From Parasphingorhabdus flavimaris (GTDB lineage: Bacteria; Pseudomonadota; Alphaproteobacteria; Sphingomonadales; Sphingomonadaceae), in the NCBI RefSeq assembly GCF_013371215.1, contig NZ_JABWMH010000002.1, positions 372,001-436,000 of the forward strand: DNA of 64,000 nt. Direction: 5' to 3'. Within the stretch, counting starts at the first letter, position 1. Every line of letters begins with the position of its first letter. Position numbers and translations under genes: made by a program. Shown here piece by piece: positions 18,701-28,035 of this stretch. The notes under the pieces were generated by a model. That model searched no databases and was not told the DNA's origin. It worked only from the letters and a program-made list of their open reading frames with translations.

Positions 18701-19216
18701 ATGCGCGATGCTGCCGAGCGCGGCATCCTGCTGCACAGTCTTTTTCAACGGCTGCCGAATATCGCACCCGATCGTCGCGTTGACGTCGCCGATCAGTGGC
18801 TGGCAAAACAAAAGCGGATCGCCGACCAGGCTCGACGCGCGGAAATTGTCGATACGGTATTGGCGGTGATGGATAATCCCTCATGGTTCCCCTTGTTCGG
18901 GCCAGAGAGTCTGGCAGAAGCGCCGATTGCCGCGGTGGTTGGCGAGCATGTTATATCCGGCACGGTCGATCGTCTGCTGATCACCGATGATCAGATATAT
19001 GTCGTCGATTTTAAAACCGGCCGCCGGGTTCCCGAGAGTGCGGAAGAGGCTCCGGTCGCCTATCTGCGGCAGATGGCAGCCTATGTAGCAGCCCTGGAAA
19101 AGATTTTTCCAAATCGTCCGATCAAGGCGGGCCTGCTCTATTCGCACGGCCCGCAAATGCTGACGCTTTCCGCTGATCTGATCGAGCGGCACAAGCCCGG
19201 CTTTGAGCCGACATGA
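15764..19216 (+). CDS. addA: AddA, helicase-nuclease subunit of AddAB
   Basis: UvrD-like helicase-nuclease motor subunit, 1150 residues. Motif I is SASAGTGKTQVLTARV (Lys35), the Walker B/motif II is LIDEAQDTN, motif III contains VGDFKQAIFGFQG, and the late motifs include LMTVHGAKGLQAP and LLYVAMTRAEE. The C-terminal RecB-family nuclease shows VVDFKTGRR (Asp1082, Lys1084). It is the last gene of the divL-tsaE-amgK-murU-addB-addA run; trxA follows after 75 bases with its own likely promoter. Confidence 0.95.
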   Translation: MSSGKPKIFPLMDRQIDAVEPETNIWLSASAGTGKTQVLTARVFRLLLTEKVDPEHILCLTFTKAGAAEMAERINRQLAAWVRMDDTKLASDLAAIGASTGPETRNRARTLFARVLDAQGGGLRIMTIHGFCQSLLASFPEEAGIASMFKPIEARDQKILARDALGDLLLDEERSGRPEIIQAIQRLSVRMGEEATEQFLMACAAKADAMEQLSPGVLPFVRGLLGLPIDGDASSWLAERCTDEAIDLRSISLLRDAMAESGGKKEQERQMAIRLWLALGPQERAASLPEVHLGWATKTTGAPPKPTKGLLKALPDYDFIAGSLLEWSSGLLEKTVLFEYADLFAGALEAGRAFYYRYRDAKKLHGVVDFDDMIRMTARLLQKSDMAAWIRYKLDQRTDHILIDEAQDTNLAQWDIVGALSEEFFAGMGADPERHRTLFTVGDFKQAIFGFQGTSPHNYANARTEFFGLAEASEQPFGDLSLDRSFRSTPPVLNVVDATLEQLSHEQLGLDQRVPEHRSNYPGSSGSVTLWKPIANNSESDDEDEESWASEEKRVFAQQLALQIKQWFSPDNPLWLDRENRPLQPKDILILVSKRDELSALIVARLFAEKVPVAGIDRIRLNQPLVVQDLLAAIRFVLQPNDDLNLASLLVSPLLGWTQEELLARGYRGPKQAEKSLWEFLRRQDGLDELIKPLMQLLAMADFNTPYQFLETILSGPMQGRRKLLARLSHAAVDPLDELLATALSFERDHIPTLQGFLDWFDRGDVEIKREQVEGGNEVRLMTVHGAKGLQAPLVILANATFDPASKKSGGFTIKLGEGSRSELEYPVVPVRKAERVGILAEHAAHADKIAMEEHWRLLYVAMTRAEEHLVVAGVLGPRAKGEVPELSWFGAIERGMMALDCDWRDDPDWSAVREYRIDNPDQPSAPSTFESGTGQADDPPSRADWLFEPAPEEARPPRPLAPSHLGPDDASNPPPDMTMRDAAERGILLHSLFQRLPNIAPDRRVDVADQWLAKQKRIADQARRAEIVDTVLAVMDNPSWFPLFGPESLAEAPIAAVVGEHVISGTVDRLLITDDQIYVVDFKTGRRVPESAEEAPVAYLRQMAAYVAALEKIFPNRPIKAGLLYSHGPQMLTLSADLIERHKPGFEPT

Positions 19217-19237
19217 AAATCCTTTCCGCTACTGCGC

Positions 19238-19266
19238 TTGAGCAGCGGCCCTACCGTACCTAAATA
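19238..19266 (+). promoter_or_regulatory. Likely sigma-70 promoter of trxA
   Basis: TTGAGC (19238-19243) and TAAATA (19261-19266) are separated by 17 bases, a good housekeeping-promoter layout. It would start transcription about 20 bases before the GGAG ribosome site of trxA. It lies in the only sizeable gap after addA. Confidence 0.45.
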
Positions 19267-19291
19267 GAGTTTAAACAATTGGAGATTCGTT

Positions 19292-19618
19292 ATGGCTACC
19301 AAAGCAATTACCGACGCAAGTTTTGAAGGCGATGTCCTCAAGGCTGACGGCCCGGTCCTCGTCGATTTCTGGGCAGAATGGTGCGGCCCCTGCAAGATGA
19401 TCGGCCCCGCGCTGGAAGAAATCAGTGATGAAATGGGTGGTCAGGTGACCATTGCCAAGCTCAACATCGACGACAGTCCGGATGCGCCTGCGAAATATGG
19501 CGTGCGCGGCATTCCGACCATGATCCTGTTCAACAACGGGGTTCCAGTGGAAACCAAGGTTGGCGCCGCTCCGAAAAGCCAGCTCAAGGCATGGCTGGAA
19601 CAGTCGCTCTCCGCCTAA
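19292..19618 (+). CDS. trxA: Thioredoxin 1
   Basis: Small cytoplasmic dithiol reductant for ribonucleotide reductase, peroxiredoxins and methionine sulfoxide reductases. The 108-residue protein carries the active site WCGPCK (Cys31, Cys34), the conserved cis-proline in RGIPTMILF and the buried aspartate in [16 protein letters not shown] ribosome site precedes the ATG. Its stop codon overlaps that of the convergent phosphatase gene by four bases (CTAA). Confidence 0.97.
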   Translation: MATKAITDASFEGDVLKADGPVLVDFWAEWCGPCKMIGPALEEISDEMGGQVTIAKLNIDDSPDAPAKYGVRGIPTMILFNNGVPVETKVGAAPKSQLKAWLEQSLSA

Positions 19619-20421
19619 TTTCTGAAAATTTCCCCAAGCCGCTCGGCTGCTTCGTCCCAGAGTTTCGGTGACGAAGCGCCGAGTAGCCCCTTTCTGCGGT
19701 CGGCAGGACGATAGTCCGAGCCATCCCACCGCGCACATTTTCCGCCGGCTTCGTTGAGGAACAACACCCCCGATGCATGGTCCCAGGGCAGGGTCCGCTG
19801 GAACACCGAAATATGGTTGGTTCCCTGCACGAGTCGCGGATATTGTTCGGCGGCGCAGCGCGGGATGTCGACAATCTCGTAAACTGGCTCGGCAGCGGCC
19901 AACAGAATATCCCGCTCTTCGGGCGTCATGAAACCGGTCGCCAGAGCCGCAACGGGTTGTTCCGGATGATCTTCCGCAACGGCAATCTGTTCCCCGTTTA
20001 TAAAAGCGCCGCCATTTCTGTTAGCATGGCAGATGCGCCCGGTTAGCGGGTCATAGAGCCAGCCTGCCACGGTTTCATTCTGTTCGACCAGAGCGATCAT
20101 GATCCCGAATGGCCCTCGGCCAGCGGCATAATTGCCAGTCCCGTCAATCGGATCGATAATACAGACCTGACCGTCGGCCAGCTGATCCAGTAACGATTCA
20201 TCGGCGGCAAAGGCTTCCTCGCCGACAATCTTGGTTTCCGGCAGCAATGCTGACAACGCCCCGGCAATATATTCTTCGCTGAGCTTGTCCGCCACCGTCA
20301 CCAGATCGCCGGGTGTCTTTTCGTCAATCTGGTGTGATTTCAGATTCTGGTAATAAGGCATCACGATATCACGCGACGCATTCTCGATTATATCGAGAAC
20401 GGGCTGATAAAGTGGATGCAT
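19615..20421 (-). CDS. Inositol monophosphatase family protein
   Basis: Mg2+/Li+-dependent sugar or nucleotide phosphatase, 268 residues. The metal site is intact: Glu68/Glu69 in [21 protein letters not shown] (Asp90, Asp93) and the C-terminal [15 protein letters not shown]. The substrate may be inositol-1-phosphate, histidinol phosphate or phosphoadenosine phosphate; the sequence does not decide. It follows argJ by three bases on the same strand. Being co-transcribed with an arginine gene hints at an amino-acid role (a histidinol-phosphatase-like activity is possible), but this is only inference. Confidence 0.88.
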   Translation of the reverse strand: MHPLYQPVLDIIENASRDIVMPYYQNLKSHQIDEKTPGDLVTVADKLSEEYIAGALSALLPETKIVGEEAFAADESLLDQLADGQVCIIDPIDGTGNYAAGRGPFGIMIALVEQNETVAGWLYDPLTGRICHANRNGGAFINGEQIAVAEDHPEQPVAALATGFMTPEERDILLAAAEPVYEIVDIPRCAAEQYPRLVQGTNHISVFQRTLPWDHASGVLFLNEAGGKCARWDGSDYRPADRRKGLLGASSPKLWDEAAERLGEIFRN

Positions 20422-20424
20422 GGC

Positions 20425-21654
20425 CTAGCTCCTATAGTCGGCGTTGATGTCAATATAGCCATGGGTCAGGTCGCAGGTCCAGACCGTTGCTCTGCCGCTG
20501 CCCAGCCCGATATCGACGGCGATATCGATTTCGCTGCCCTTGAGGTGCGCGGCTACCGGCGCTTCGTCATAATCCGGCACGACCAGACCGTCGCGCGCTA
20601 CGGTAACCCCGCCAAAGCCGATCGCCAGGCGGTCGCGATCCGCCGGTTCGCCAGCCTTTCCGACAGCCATTACCACGCGGCCCCAATTGGCGTCTTCGCC
20701 GGCAATGGCAGTCTTTACCAGCGGCGAATTGGCTATCGACAGGGCTATGCGCTTGGCGCTGTCGTCGCTGTCCGCGCCGGTCACCGCGATTTCGATGAAC
20801 TTGCTCGCGCCTTCACCGTCGCGCACCACCAGATGCGCCATCTGCATGCACAGATCGGCAAGCGCAGCCTGAAAGGCGTCCGCGCCATCGTCATCGAACG
20901 AGGTCAGGGCAGGGGATGGGTTCTGCCCCGTAGCAAAGGCCAGCACAGTGTCGCTGGTCGACGTATCGCTGTCGACGGTAATGCAGTTGAAGCTTTCGGC
21001 CGTCGCCGCGCTCAGCATTTCCCGCAGAAAACCGGCTTCCACCGTGGCATCGGTGAAAATATAGCCGAGCATCGTCGCCATGTCCGGAGCGATCATCCCG
21101 GATCCCTTGATGATCCCGCTGAGGTGGACGGTCTGGCCGCCGACAATGGCGCTCGTGGTCGCCATCTTCGGGAAAGTATCGGTGGTCATGATCGTTGCCG
21201 CCGCATCTTCCCAGCCGCACGGGTCGGCCTCGAACACAGCTTTCAGGCCAGCTTCGGCCTTGTCCTGCGGCAGCGGCACGCCGATCACACCTGTCGAAGA
21301 GACGAATATTTCATCCTCCGCACAGCCAAGATGGGCCGAGGTCAGCGATAAGATCTTCTGCACCGCCGCCATGCCGCGGGCGCCGGTAAAGGCATTGGCG
21401 TTGCCGGCATTGACGATCAAAGCGCGAGCCTTGCCCTGCTTGAGGGCCTCGCGGCAATATTCGACCTCCGGAGAGGGGCATTTGCTTTGCGTGAGGACAC
21501 CGGCAACCGACGTTCCCGCTGCCAGTTTCACAAATGTGAGGTCACAGCGATCCCAATCCTTATATCGCGCCCGGGCGATACGGCAGGTGACGCCTGCAAT
21601 ATCGGGTAATGCTGGGGATATTGCTGGGGCCAGAGGCGAAAGTTTGTCCGACAC
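20425..21654 (-). CDS. argJ: ArgJ, glutamate N-acetyltransferase
   Basis: Recycles the acetyl group from N-acetylornithine to glutamate in arginine synthesis; bifunctional members also use acetyl-CoA. The 409-residue precursor contains the self-cleavage site KGSGMIAPDMATMLGYIF, where Thr194 becomes the N-terminal nucleophile of the beta chain. The oxyanion residues are in SSTGVIGVPLP. The C-terminus ends with the usual YINADYRS. It is divergent from the small exported protein and secA, the argJ-secA neighbourhood being common in alphaproteobacteria. Confidence 0.95.
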   Translation of the reverse strand: MSDKLSPLAPAISPALPDIAGVTCRIARARYKDWDRCDLTFVKLAAGTSVAGVLTQSKCPSPEVEYCREALKQGKARALIVNAGNANAFTGARGMAAVQKILSLTSAHLGCAEDEIFVSSTGVIGVPLPQDKAEAGLKAVFEADPCGWEDAAATIMTTDTFPKMATTSAIVGGQTVHLSGIIKGSGMIAPDMATMLGYIFTDATVEAGFLREMLSAATAESFNCITVDSDTSTSDTVLAFATGQNPSPALTSFDDDGADAFQAALADLCMQMAHLVVRDGEGASKFIEIAVTGADSDDSAKRIALSIANSPLVKTAIAGEDANWGRVVMAVGKAGEPADRDRLAIGFGGVTVARDGLVVPDYDEAPVAAHLKGSEIDIAVDIGLGSGRATVWTCDLTHGYIDINADYRS

Positions 21655-21713
21655 TTAACTTGCCTTTATACAATGTTTTGATAGAACGCGCTGATATTGA
21701 CGAGGCCTTGTCC

Positions 21714-22040
21714 ATGAACGCATATTTTGCAAGTTTTATGTTGCTGCTATTCAACGCTGTCGGCCTTGCCGTGCCTGCGTCTGTAGCAGCCGAAGCGCGC
21801 ATGATACCGGAATTGGGAAGCACCGCCAACCTGTCGGAAGCCTTGATTGCCGATCAATCGTCTGTCATTACATCTGCGAAAGCAGCTTTGTCGGACCATC
21901 ATACCATAGAATTGGCAGAAACTGGCGCGTCCGGAACATATTCTCTGGCCAGAACAGACCGCAAAAAACCAATCTGGGCCGTCGTTGCGATGCGCTCCGA
22001 AACCGGCGACAAGCTGGAACATGAAGAAGGCGCGCCCTAG
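21714..22040 (+). CDS. Small exported protein of unknown function upstream of secA
   Basis: No family recognised. I start it at ATG 21714, which gives 108 residues beginning with a clear signal peptide: hydrophobic core about 5-22, probable cleavage after ASVAA (about residue 26). The mature part is short and polar until KKPIWAVVAM (84-93); the protein ends GDKLEHEEGAP. The frame is open further upstream but that part overlaps the argJ promoter. It sits 105 bases before secA with hairpins between. Size, export signal and position recall SecM, the secretion monitor that controls secA in E. coli; homology is not claimed. Confidence 0.6.
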   Translation: MNAYFASFMLLLFNAVGLAVPASVAAEARMIPELGSTANLSEALIADQSSVITSAKAALSDHHTIELAETGASGTYSLARTDRKKPIWAVVAMRSETGDKLEHEEGAP

Positions 22041-22120
22041 CGCCATTCTCTGCTGTGCCATTATTGAATGGCCAGAAAAACTCCCTAAATTCATCCTGTT
22101 CCCGGCTCTTTATCGGCCGG
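22029..22120 (+). promoter_or_regulatory. Three short hairpins between the small exported gene and secA
   Basis: Three inverted repeats lie in this leader. GGCGC/GCGCC at 22029-22033 and 22040-22044 spans the stop codon of the upstream gene. GCCATT/AATGGC lies at 22057-22062 and 22067-22072 with a four-base loop. CCGGC/GCCGG lies at 22102-22106 and 22116-22120 and ends about 25 bases before the secA ATG. None is followed by a T-run, so they do not look like a standard terminator. They could fold the secA leader; the exact structure was not computed. Confidence 0.35.
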
Positions 22121-22145
22121 AAAAATCTACAAATTGGAAATCATC

Positions 22146-24887
22146 ATGCTCGGCGGTATTGCCAAATCTATATTCGGTTCAGCCAACGACCGTTACGTAA
22201 AATCGATGCAAAAAGTGGTCGACGCGGTCAACGCGTTCGAGCCCGAAATAGAACCGCTTTCGGACGAAGAACTCGCGGCGAAAACCGTTTCTTTCAAGGA
22301 ACGGGCCGCTGGCGGTGAGTCGCTTGACGATATTCTTCCCGAAGCCTTTGCGGTCGTCAGGGAAGCTGCAAAACGAACCCTCGGCCAGCGCCATTACGAC
22401 GTCCAGCTTATCGGCGGTATCGTTCTGCATCGCGGTGAAATCGCGGAAATGCGGACCGGCGAAGGCAAGACGCTGGTTGCGACGCTCGCCTGTTATCTCA
22501 ACGCCATTGGCGGCAAGGGCGTGCACGTTGTCACCGTCAACGACTATCTCGCCCGCCGTGACGCGGAATGGATGAGCCAAGTCTATAATTTCCTCGGGCT
22601 GGAAGTGGGCGTGATCGTGCCTAACCTGGGCGAGGAAAAGCGCCGCGCGGCTTATGCAGCGGATATTACCTACGGCACCAACAATGAATTCGGCTTTGAC
22701 TATCTCCGCGACAATATGAAGCACGAGCGGGCTCAGATGGTCCAGCGGCCTTTCAACTTTGCGATTGTCGACGAGGTTGACTCGATCCTGATCGACGAAG
22801 CCCGGACCCCGCTGATCATTTCAGGGCCGACCGATGACAAATCCGATCTATATCTGTCGGTAAACGCCGTCGTTCAGGACCTGACCGAAGAGGATTATGA
22901 AAAAGACGAGAAGTCGCGCAATCTCGCTCTGACCGAAGAAGGCACGGAAAAGGCCGAGCGTCTGCTCGAAGCGGCCGGGCTGCTGGTCGGCAGCAACCTG
23001 TACGATTTTGAAAACACCCAAGTCGTCCACCATCTCAACCAGGCGCTGATGGCCAATGTCATGCGCAAGCGCGATACCGACTATATCGTCAAGGATGGCA
23101 AAGTCATCATCATCGATGAATTTACCGGACGCATGATGGACGGACGGCGCTGGTCCAACGGTCTGCATCAGGCAGTTGAAGCCAAGGAAGGCGTCCAGAT
23201 CGAGCCCGAAAACCAGACCATGGCTTCGATCACCTTCCAGAATTTTTTCCGCATGTATCCAAAGTTGTCCGGCATGACCGGCACCGCGGAAACCGAAGCG
23301 GCAGAATTTTTCGAAATCTACAAGATGAATGTCGTCACCATTCCGACCAACAAGCCGGTGCTGCGGATCGACGAGAATGACGAGTTTTACAAGAACACGC
23401 TCGATAAATTTGCCGCAATCGCCAAGACCGTCAAGGAACATAGCGAAAAGGGCCAGCCGGTTCTGGTCGGGACCGTTTCGATCGAGAAATCGGAATTGCT
23501 GTCAGACTTCCTGAACAAGGAAGAAGTGCCGCATAACGTCCTCAACGCCCGCTTCCACGAGCAGGAAGCGCATATCGTGGCGCAGGCCGGTTCTCCCGGC
23601 GCGGTGACGATCGCGACCAACATGGCTGGTCGCGGCACCGACATCCAGCTCGGGGGCAATATCGATTTTAGAATCGAGGAAGAGCTTTCCGACATGGAAG
23701 AGGGGCCGGAACGGGACAAGGCCATAGCCAAGATCGAGGAAGAAGTGCGGGCGCTGCGCGAAGAAGTGAGAGAGGCGGGCGGCCTGTTCGTTCTCGGCAC
23801 CGAGCGTCACGAAAGTCGGCGGATCGATAACCAGCTGCGCGGCCGTTCCGGTCGTCAGGGCGATCCGGGCCTCAGCCGCTTCTATCTCTGCCTCGAGGAT
23901 GATCTGCTGCGGATATTCGGCACCGAGACCATGTTCGCCAAGATGATGAACAAGAATCTTGAAGATGGCGAAGCCATTGGCGGCAAATGGTTGTCAAAAG
24001 CGATCGAAACGGCACAGAAAAAGGTTGAGGCGCGCAACTATGAAGCGCGCAAGCAGGTCGTCGAATATGATGACGTGATGAACGACCAGCGCAAGGTGAT
24101 CTACGAGCAGCGCTCCGAGATCATGGATGCCGAGACGGTTGGTGACGTTGTCGAGGACATGCGCCACGAGACGGTCAATGCGATTGTTGCCGACGCTTGT
24201 CCACCCGGAACCTATCCGGAGCAATGGGATGTGGAGGGTCTGAAGACCCGTGTTGCAGAAGTGCTCAATCTCCATCCCGATATCGACAGCTGGATGCAGG
24301 AGGATGCGGTTGAACCCGAGATCATCGAGACCCGGATATCCGAAATGGCTGACGCCGATTTTGAAGCCAAGGTCGCGCAGGTCGAAAGTGACAATCCGGG
24401 TGTTTGGCCGCAGATCGAGAAATCGATACTGCTCGAATTGCTGGACCACCACTGGAAGGAACATCTCGCCACGCTGGATGCTCTGCGTCAGGTAGTATTC
24501 CTCCGCGCTTATGCTCAGAAAAAGCCGCTCGACGAATATAAGCAGGAAGCTTTCGGCCTGTTCGAACGCATGCTGGAAATCATCCGCGAAGGCGTAACCA
24601 AGACGATCGCGATCAGCCAGTTCCACCGTCAGGAAGAAATTGCGGTGCCGGAATTGCCGGAACTGCCGGATTTCCTGACCACTCACATCGATCCGCTGAC
24701 CGGAGAAGACAATAGCAACGACATCGACGGCGGCACGCTGGGGACGGTATCTACCACATTGCCACCCCGGCAATCCGGACAGATGAACAATCCGCAGGAT
24801 GAGTTCGATGGCAGCAAGGTCAGCCGCAACGCGCCATGTCCCTGTGGCTCAGGTCGCAAATATAAGCATTGCCACGGAAAGTTCTGA
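22146..24887 (+). CDS. secA: SecA, preprotein translocase ATPase
   Basis: Motor that drives unfolded preproteins through SecYEG, 913 residues. Walker A is MRTGEGKTL (Thr104-Thr109 region), Walker [12 protein letters not shown], and the helicase-like NBD2 carries [13 protein letters not shown] and [16 protein letters not shown]. The C-terminal zinc tail [16 protein letters not shown] (Cys898, Cys900, Cys909, His910) binds SecB. I use ATG 22146 ([11 protein letters not shown]), with a GGAAA site; a TTG 12 bases upstream is in frame but less likely. Confidence 0.97.
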   Translation: MLGGIAKSIFGSANDRYVKSMQKVVDAVNAFEPEIEPLSDEELAAKTVSFKERAAGGESLDDILPEAFAVVREAAKRTLGQRHYDVQLIGGIVLHRGEIAEMRTGEGKTLVATLACYLNAIGGKGVHVVTVNDYLARRDAEWMSQVYNFLGLEVGVIVPNLGEEKRRAAYAADITYGTNNEFGFDYLRDNMKHERAQMVQRPFNFAIVDEVDSILIDEARTPLIISGPTDDKSDLYLSVNAVVQDLTEEDYEKDEKSRNLALTEEGTEKAERLLEAAGLLVGSNLYDFENTQVVHHLNQALMANVMRKRDTDYIVKDGKVIIIDEFTGRMMDGRRWSNGLHQAVEAKEGVQIEPENQTMASITFQNFFRMYPKLSGMTGTAETEAAEFFEIYKMNVVTIPTNKPVLRIDENDEFYKNTLDKFAAIAKTVKEHSEKGQPVLVGTVSIEKSELLSDFLNKEEVPHNVLNARFHEQEAHIVAQAGSPGAVTIATNMAGRGTDIQLGGNIDFRIEEELSDMEEGPERDKAIAKIEEEVRALREEVREAGGLFVLGTERHESRRIDNQLRGRSGRQGDPGLSRFYLCLEDDLLRIFGTETMFAKMMNKNLEDGEAIGGKWLSKAIETAQKKVEARNYEARKQVVEYDDVMNDQRKVIYEQRSEIMDAETVGDVVEDMRHETVNAIVADACPPGTYPEQWDVEGLKTRVAEVLNLHPDIDSWMQEDAVEPEIIETRISEMADADFEAKVAQVESDNPGVWPQIEKSILLELLDHHWKEHLATLDALRQVVFLRAYAQKKPLDEYKQEAFGLFERMLEIIREGVTKTIAISQFHRQEEIAVPELPELPDFLTTHIDPLTGEDNSNDIDGGTLGTVSTTLPPRQSGQMNNPQDEFDGSKVSRNAPCPCGSGRKYKHCHGKF

Positions 24888-24919
24888 TCTGAAACGCAGA
24901 GGGTCAGGCGGAATCTGAG

Positions 24920-25687
24920 ATGGAAATTTCAATTCTCGGCCTGGCCCTGCTGTTTGCGATCACCGCAGCGCTCTATGCCAGCGTCGGCTTTGGCGGCGGC
25001 TCCACCTATATCGCCCTGCTGGCGCTGGCCTCGCTCGACTATCGGGCGCTGCCGGTCATCGCTCTATTATGCAATATCATCGTTGTCACCGGCGGCACCA
25101 TCCGCTTCCAGTCTCGAGGACTGATCGACTGGTCCAGAATCTGGCCGATCCTCCTGCTATCCGTGCCAGCGGCATGGCTGGGCGGCCGCATGGTGCTGGA
25201 GCGGGACAGTTTCATGCTGCTGCTAGGCCTGTCGCTGGCAGCGGCGGGGATTTTGCTTATTACCGAGCCATTTATCAGACGGGCAGGGGGCGAGACGCAA
25301 AAAGGGCAATGGACCGGTCATAAGCTGTTCGCCCCCGCGATCGGTACCGGCATCGGCTTCCTCTCCGGCATGGTCGGCATCGGCGGAGGCATTTTCCTCG
25401 CTCCGATCCTGCTGCTCACTCGCTGGTCCGACAGCCGCCGCATCGCCGCTACCGCCAGCGTCTTCATCCTGGTCAACTCGGCCGCTGGTCTGGCCGGGCA
25501 GATAATGAAGTCTGGCTGGAGTCTCGGCGCTGACGCGTTGATCGCCTATTGGCCGCTGTTCGTCGCTGTGCTGCTCGGCGGCCAGATCGGCAGTCTGTTG
25601 GCCAGCAAGGCTTTGCCCGAGATATGGATCAGGCGGCTGACGGCCTTGCTGATCCTCTATGTTGCGCTACGAATCTTGTTTGTTTGA
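24920..25687 (+). CDS. TauE/SafE-family membrane permease
   Basis: Integral inner-membrane protein of 255 residues, about seven to eight hydrophobic helices. Family members export or import small sulfonates and sulfite, but substrates are rarely known. The two repeat signatures are visible: ASVGFGGGSTYIALLAL near residue 20 and GFLSGMVGIGGGIFLAPILL near 145. It begins 32 bases after secA and may be transcribed with it. The family call is firm; the substrate is unknown. Confidence 0.85.
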   Translation: MEISILGLALLFAITAALYASVGFGGGSTYIALLALASLDYRALPVIALLCNIIVVTGGTIRFQSRGLIDWSRIWPILLLSVPAAWLGGRMVLERDSFMLLLGLSLAAAGILLITEPFIRRAGGETQKGQWTGHKLFAPAIGTGIGFLSGMVGIGGGIFLAPILLLTRWSDSRRIAATASVFILVNSAAGLAGQIMKSGWSLGADALIAYWPLFVAVLLGGQIGSLLASKALPEIWIRRLTALLILYVALRILFV

Positions 25688-25829
25688 GGTCTTGGCCTGT
25701 GCGGCTGGGCTAGCAATTCTTCATCGCTAGCATCGAAACTTTTCTCCTATGGGGGGCGAAGGCTTGACCTATGCGATCTGGCCTGCCTCTATGCAGATCA
25801 AATATCCATCTTGGATCGGGGACCTCGTC

Positions 25830-27620
25830 ATGACATTATCGCGCATCGGATTTTCTTTCTGCCTCGGCGTCGCCAGTCTGGGTTTGATGCCCTCCGCCTT
25901 TGCTCAGGAAGCCGGAGCTGAAACGGCGCCCGATGCAGTATCAGCGGATGCAAGGCTGCGTGCGCTCTACGAAGCCGAAACCGAATGGCGGCACCAGGAA
26001 TTTCAACTGGTCAAGGACGACAATCGCTGGGTGCAAGGCAATCGCTATCCCAGTGAAACGTTAGAAACCCAGGGTAGACGACTGGCTTATTGGCAGGACG
26101 TGCTCCGCCAGCTTGATGCCATTGCACTCGATCAGCTTTCGGCAGAGGAACAGATCAACGCCGCCGTTTTTCGTCAAATGATCTGGGAGAAGGTTAACAG
26201 TCTAGAGTATAAAACCTATGAGGCGCCGTTCAACAGCGACACGTTCTTCTGGGGCGGCCTCAACCCGCGAACCGGTTTTTCGAGTGCTGCTCGTTACAGG
26301 GACTATCTTGGGCGCATGCAGGATATTCCCCGTTATTTTGACGAGAATTTTGCCAACATGCGGGCCGGACTGGCGCGCGGCTATACGGTGCCACGGGTGG
26401 GGATCGAGGGGCGTGACGACACCATCGAAGCCTATACCGTGACCGGCGAGGACAATCCGTTTTACGATGCTTTTCGCGATATGCCCGATTCCATTCCGGA
26501 AAAGGACCAGGTGGCCATGCGCACGGAGGCGTTGGAACTAATCGAGGCTGTGGTCGCTCCGGCTTATCGGGCGCTGCTGCGGTTCATGCGTGAGGATTAC
26601 ATGCCACGTGCGCGAACGTCCATTGATGCCCATGCCTTGCCAGATGGCAAACGCTTCTATCGGGACCAGATTCGCCTGTACACCACATTGGATCTGACCG
26701 CCGAAGAGATTCACCAGATCGGTCTGAAGGAAGTGGCCCGGATCGATGCTGACATGAAGGCGACGATGAAGGCAACTGGATTTGCCGGGACGTTTCCGGA
26801 GTTTCTGGCGTTCATGCGGACCGACCCGCAATTTTATGCCAAAACTCCACGCGAGCTGCTGTCTTATGCCGCCTATGTCACCAAGAAAATGGACGGCAAG
26901 CTCAAGGACAGTTTCAGCTTCCTGCCGCGTTATCGGTTCACCATCCGCCCGGTACCGGATGCGATCGCACCGATCTACACATCGGGGCGTGGCGGGCTCG
27001 AGAGTTGTCTGTTCAACACTTATGATCTGCCATCCCGACCGCTCTATAATCTGACAGCCCTGGCACTCCATGAATGCATCCCGGGCCACAGTTTTCAGGC
27101 GGCGGTGGCGCTAGAGGCACCCGACCGGCCGGAATTTCGCAAGGATATTTATTTCTCCGGCTATGGCGAAGGTTGGGGGCTTTACACCGAATGGCTGGGC
27201 ACCAAGCTGGGCATGTACGAAACCCCTTATGAGGAATTTGGCCGGCAAACCTTTGAAATGTGGCGGGCCGTGAGACTGGTGATCGATACCGGCATCCATA
27301 GCAAAGGCTGGAGCCGGCAGAAGGCGATTGATTATCTTGCCAGCCATACAGCACTTGCCGAGCGAGATGTCGAAACCGAAGTGGACCGCTATATCTCCTG
27401 GCCTGCGCAGGCACTGGCCTACAAGCTCGGCGAGATGAGCATTCGCAAGTTGCGCACCAAGGCCGAGGCGGAACTGGGTACCGCTTTTGATCAGAGGCCT
27501 TTTCATGATGCCTATCTGGCGCTGGGCGCGGTGCCTTTGCCAGTGATGGAAGCGCAAATGGAACAGTTTATCGCGACCGAAAAGTCAAAACTGGCCAGGA
27601 ACCAGACGGAAGCGCGGTAG
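25830..27620 (+). CDS. DUF885 family secreted protein, putative zinc peptidase
   Basis: Exported 596-residue protein of the DUF885 family, which is often annotated as a putative metallopeptidase. I choose ATG 25830 rather than an upstream in-frame ATG because it gives a clean signal peptide (MTLSRIGFSFCLGVASLG..., cleavage about SAFA/QEAG). The probable metal site is LHECIPGHSFQ (His414, Glu415, His420), with a downstream GEGWGLYTEWLG that could supply the third ligand. Location would be periplasmic. It stands alone. The family call is good; the peptidase activity is inferred from the HExxxxH-type motif. Confidence 0.82.
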   Translation: MTLSRIGFSFCLGVASLGLMPSAFAQEAGAETAPDAVSADARLRALYEAETEWRHQEFQLVKDDNRWVQGNRYPSETLETQGRRLAYWQDVLRQLDAIALDQLSAEEQINAAVFRQMIWEKVNSLEYKTYEAPFNSDTFFWGGLNPRTGFSSAARYRDYLGRMQDIPRYFDENFANMRAGLARGYTVPRVGIEGRDDTIEAYTVTGEDNPFYDAFRDMPDSIPEKDQVAMRTEALELIEAVVAPAYRALLRFMREDYMPRARTSIDAHALPDGKRFYRDQIRLYTTLDLTAEEIHQIGLKEVARIDADMKATMKATGFAGTFPEFLAFMRTDPQFYAKTPRELLSYAAYVTKKMDGKLKDSFSFLPRYRFTIRPVPDAIAPIYTSGRGGLESCLFNTYDLPSRPLYNLTALALHECIPGHSFQAAVALEAPDRPEFRKDIYFSGYGEGWGLYTEWLGTKLGMYETPYEEFGRQTFEMWRAVRLVIDTGIHSKGWSRQKAIDYLASHTALAERDVETEVDRYISWPAQALAYKLGEMSIRKLRTKAEAELGTAFDQRPFHDAYLALGAVPLPVMEAQMEQFIATEKSKLARNQTEAR

Positions 27621-27918
27621 GCCCGAGGCACCGGCCAAGACTTCGGGCGTTGGCGACCATATAATGCCCCGATGGCCCGGACCTGCCGGCTAGCGCGTCA
27701 CCTTTGGCAGACCAACCGGAAATCATACTCTGAGCGCGACGGAGGCTTCAGAAACGCCGAATACCAGCAGCTTTGCGGCAAACTTCACGAAAAACAAACA
27801 GGGGTGTTTGTCTCAGGCTATTTTTGCAGAGCAGAAGAAAGCGGAACGGGGGGTGCCGGCGTGCTTGTCGGCAGCGGGGCCGGATAGACTATGGAACGAA
27901 ACACACCAGGTGGAAAAA
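27621..27918. other. Non-coding gap before tRNA-Asn
   Basis: About 300 bases with no convincing gene. Two short frames without family resemblance cross it and run into the tRNA, so I leave them out. An inverted repeat GCCCGA/TCGGGC (about 27621-27649) just after the DUF885 stop could help end transcription but has no T-run. I see nothing else in the stretch. Confidence 0.5.
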
Positions 27919-27993
27919 TGGCTCCCCGAGTTGGATTCGAACCAACGGCCATTCGATTAACAGTCGAATGCTCTACCACTGAGCTATCGGGGA
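27919..27993 (-). tRNA. tRNA-Asn(GTT)
   Basis: A complete 75-base cloverleaf on the minus strand. Acceptor arms TCCCCGA/TCGGGGA pair fully, the D arm is GCTC/GAGC, the anticodon stem TTCGA/TCGAA holds loop CTGTTAA with anticodon GTT (asparagine), the T arm is GTTGG-TTCGAAT-CCAAC, and the CCA end is encoded. It is the only tRNA I find in the window. No integrase or attachment duplicate is visible beside it. Confidence 0.96.
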
Positions 27994-28035
27994 ACACGCT
28001 CGATTCTGGACCGAGCCTTTCATGGTGAAGCGCGC

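Noticed and set aside
27672-27982. Two short open frames before and across tRNA-Asn
   Set aside because: No conserved motif and no ribosome site, and one runs into the tRNA gene, so they are taken as chance frames.
27919-27993. tRNA-Asn as an attachment site for an integrated element
   Set aside because: No integrase gene and no repeated tRNA 3' end seen on either side; neighbours are core genes.
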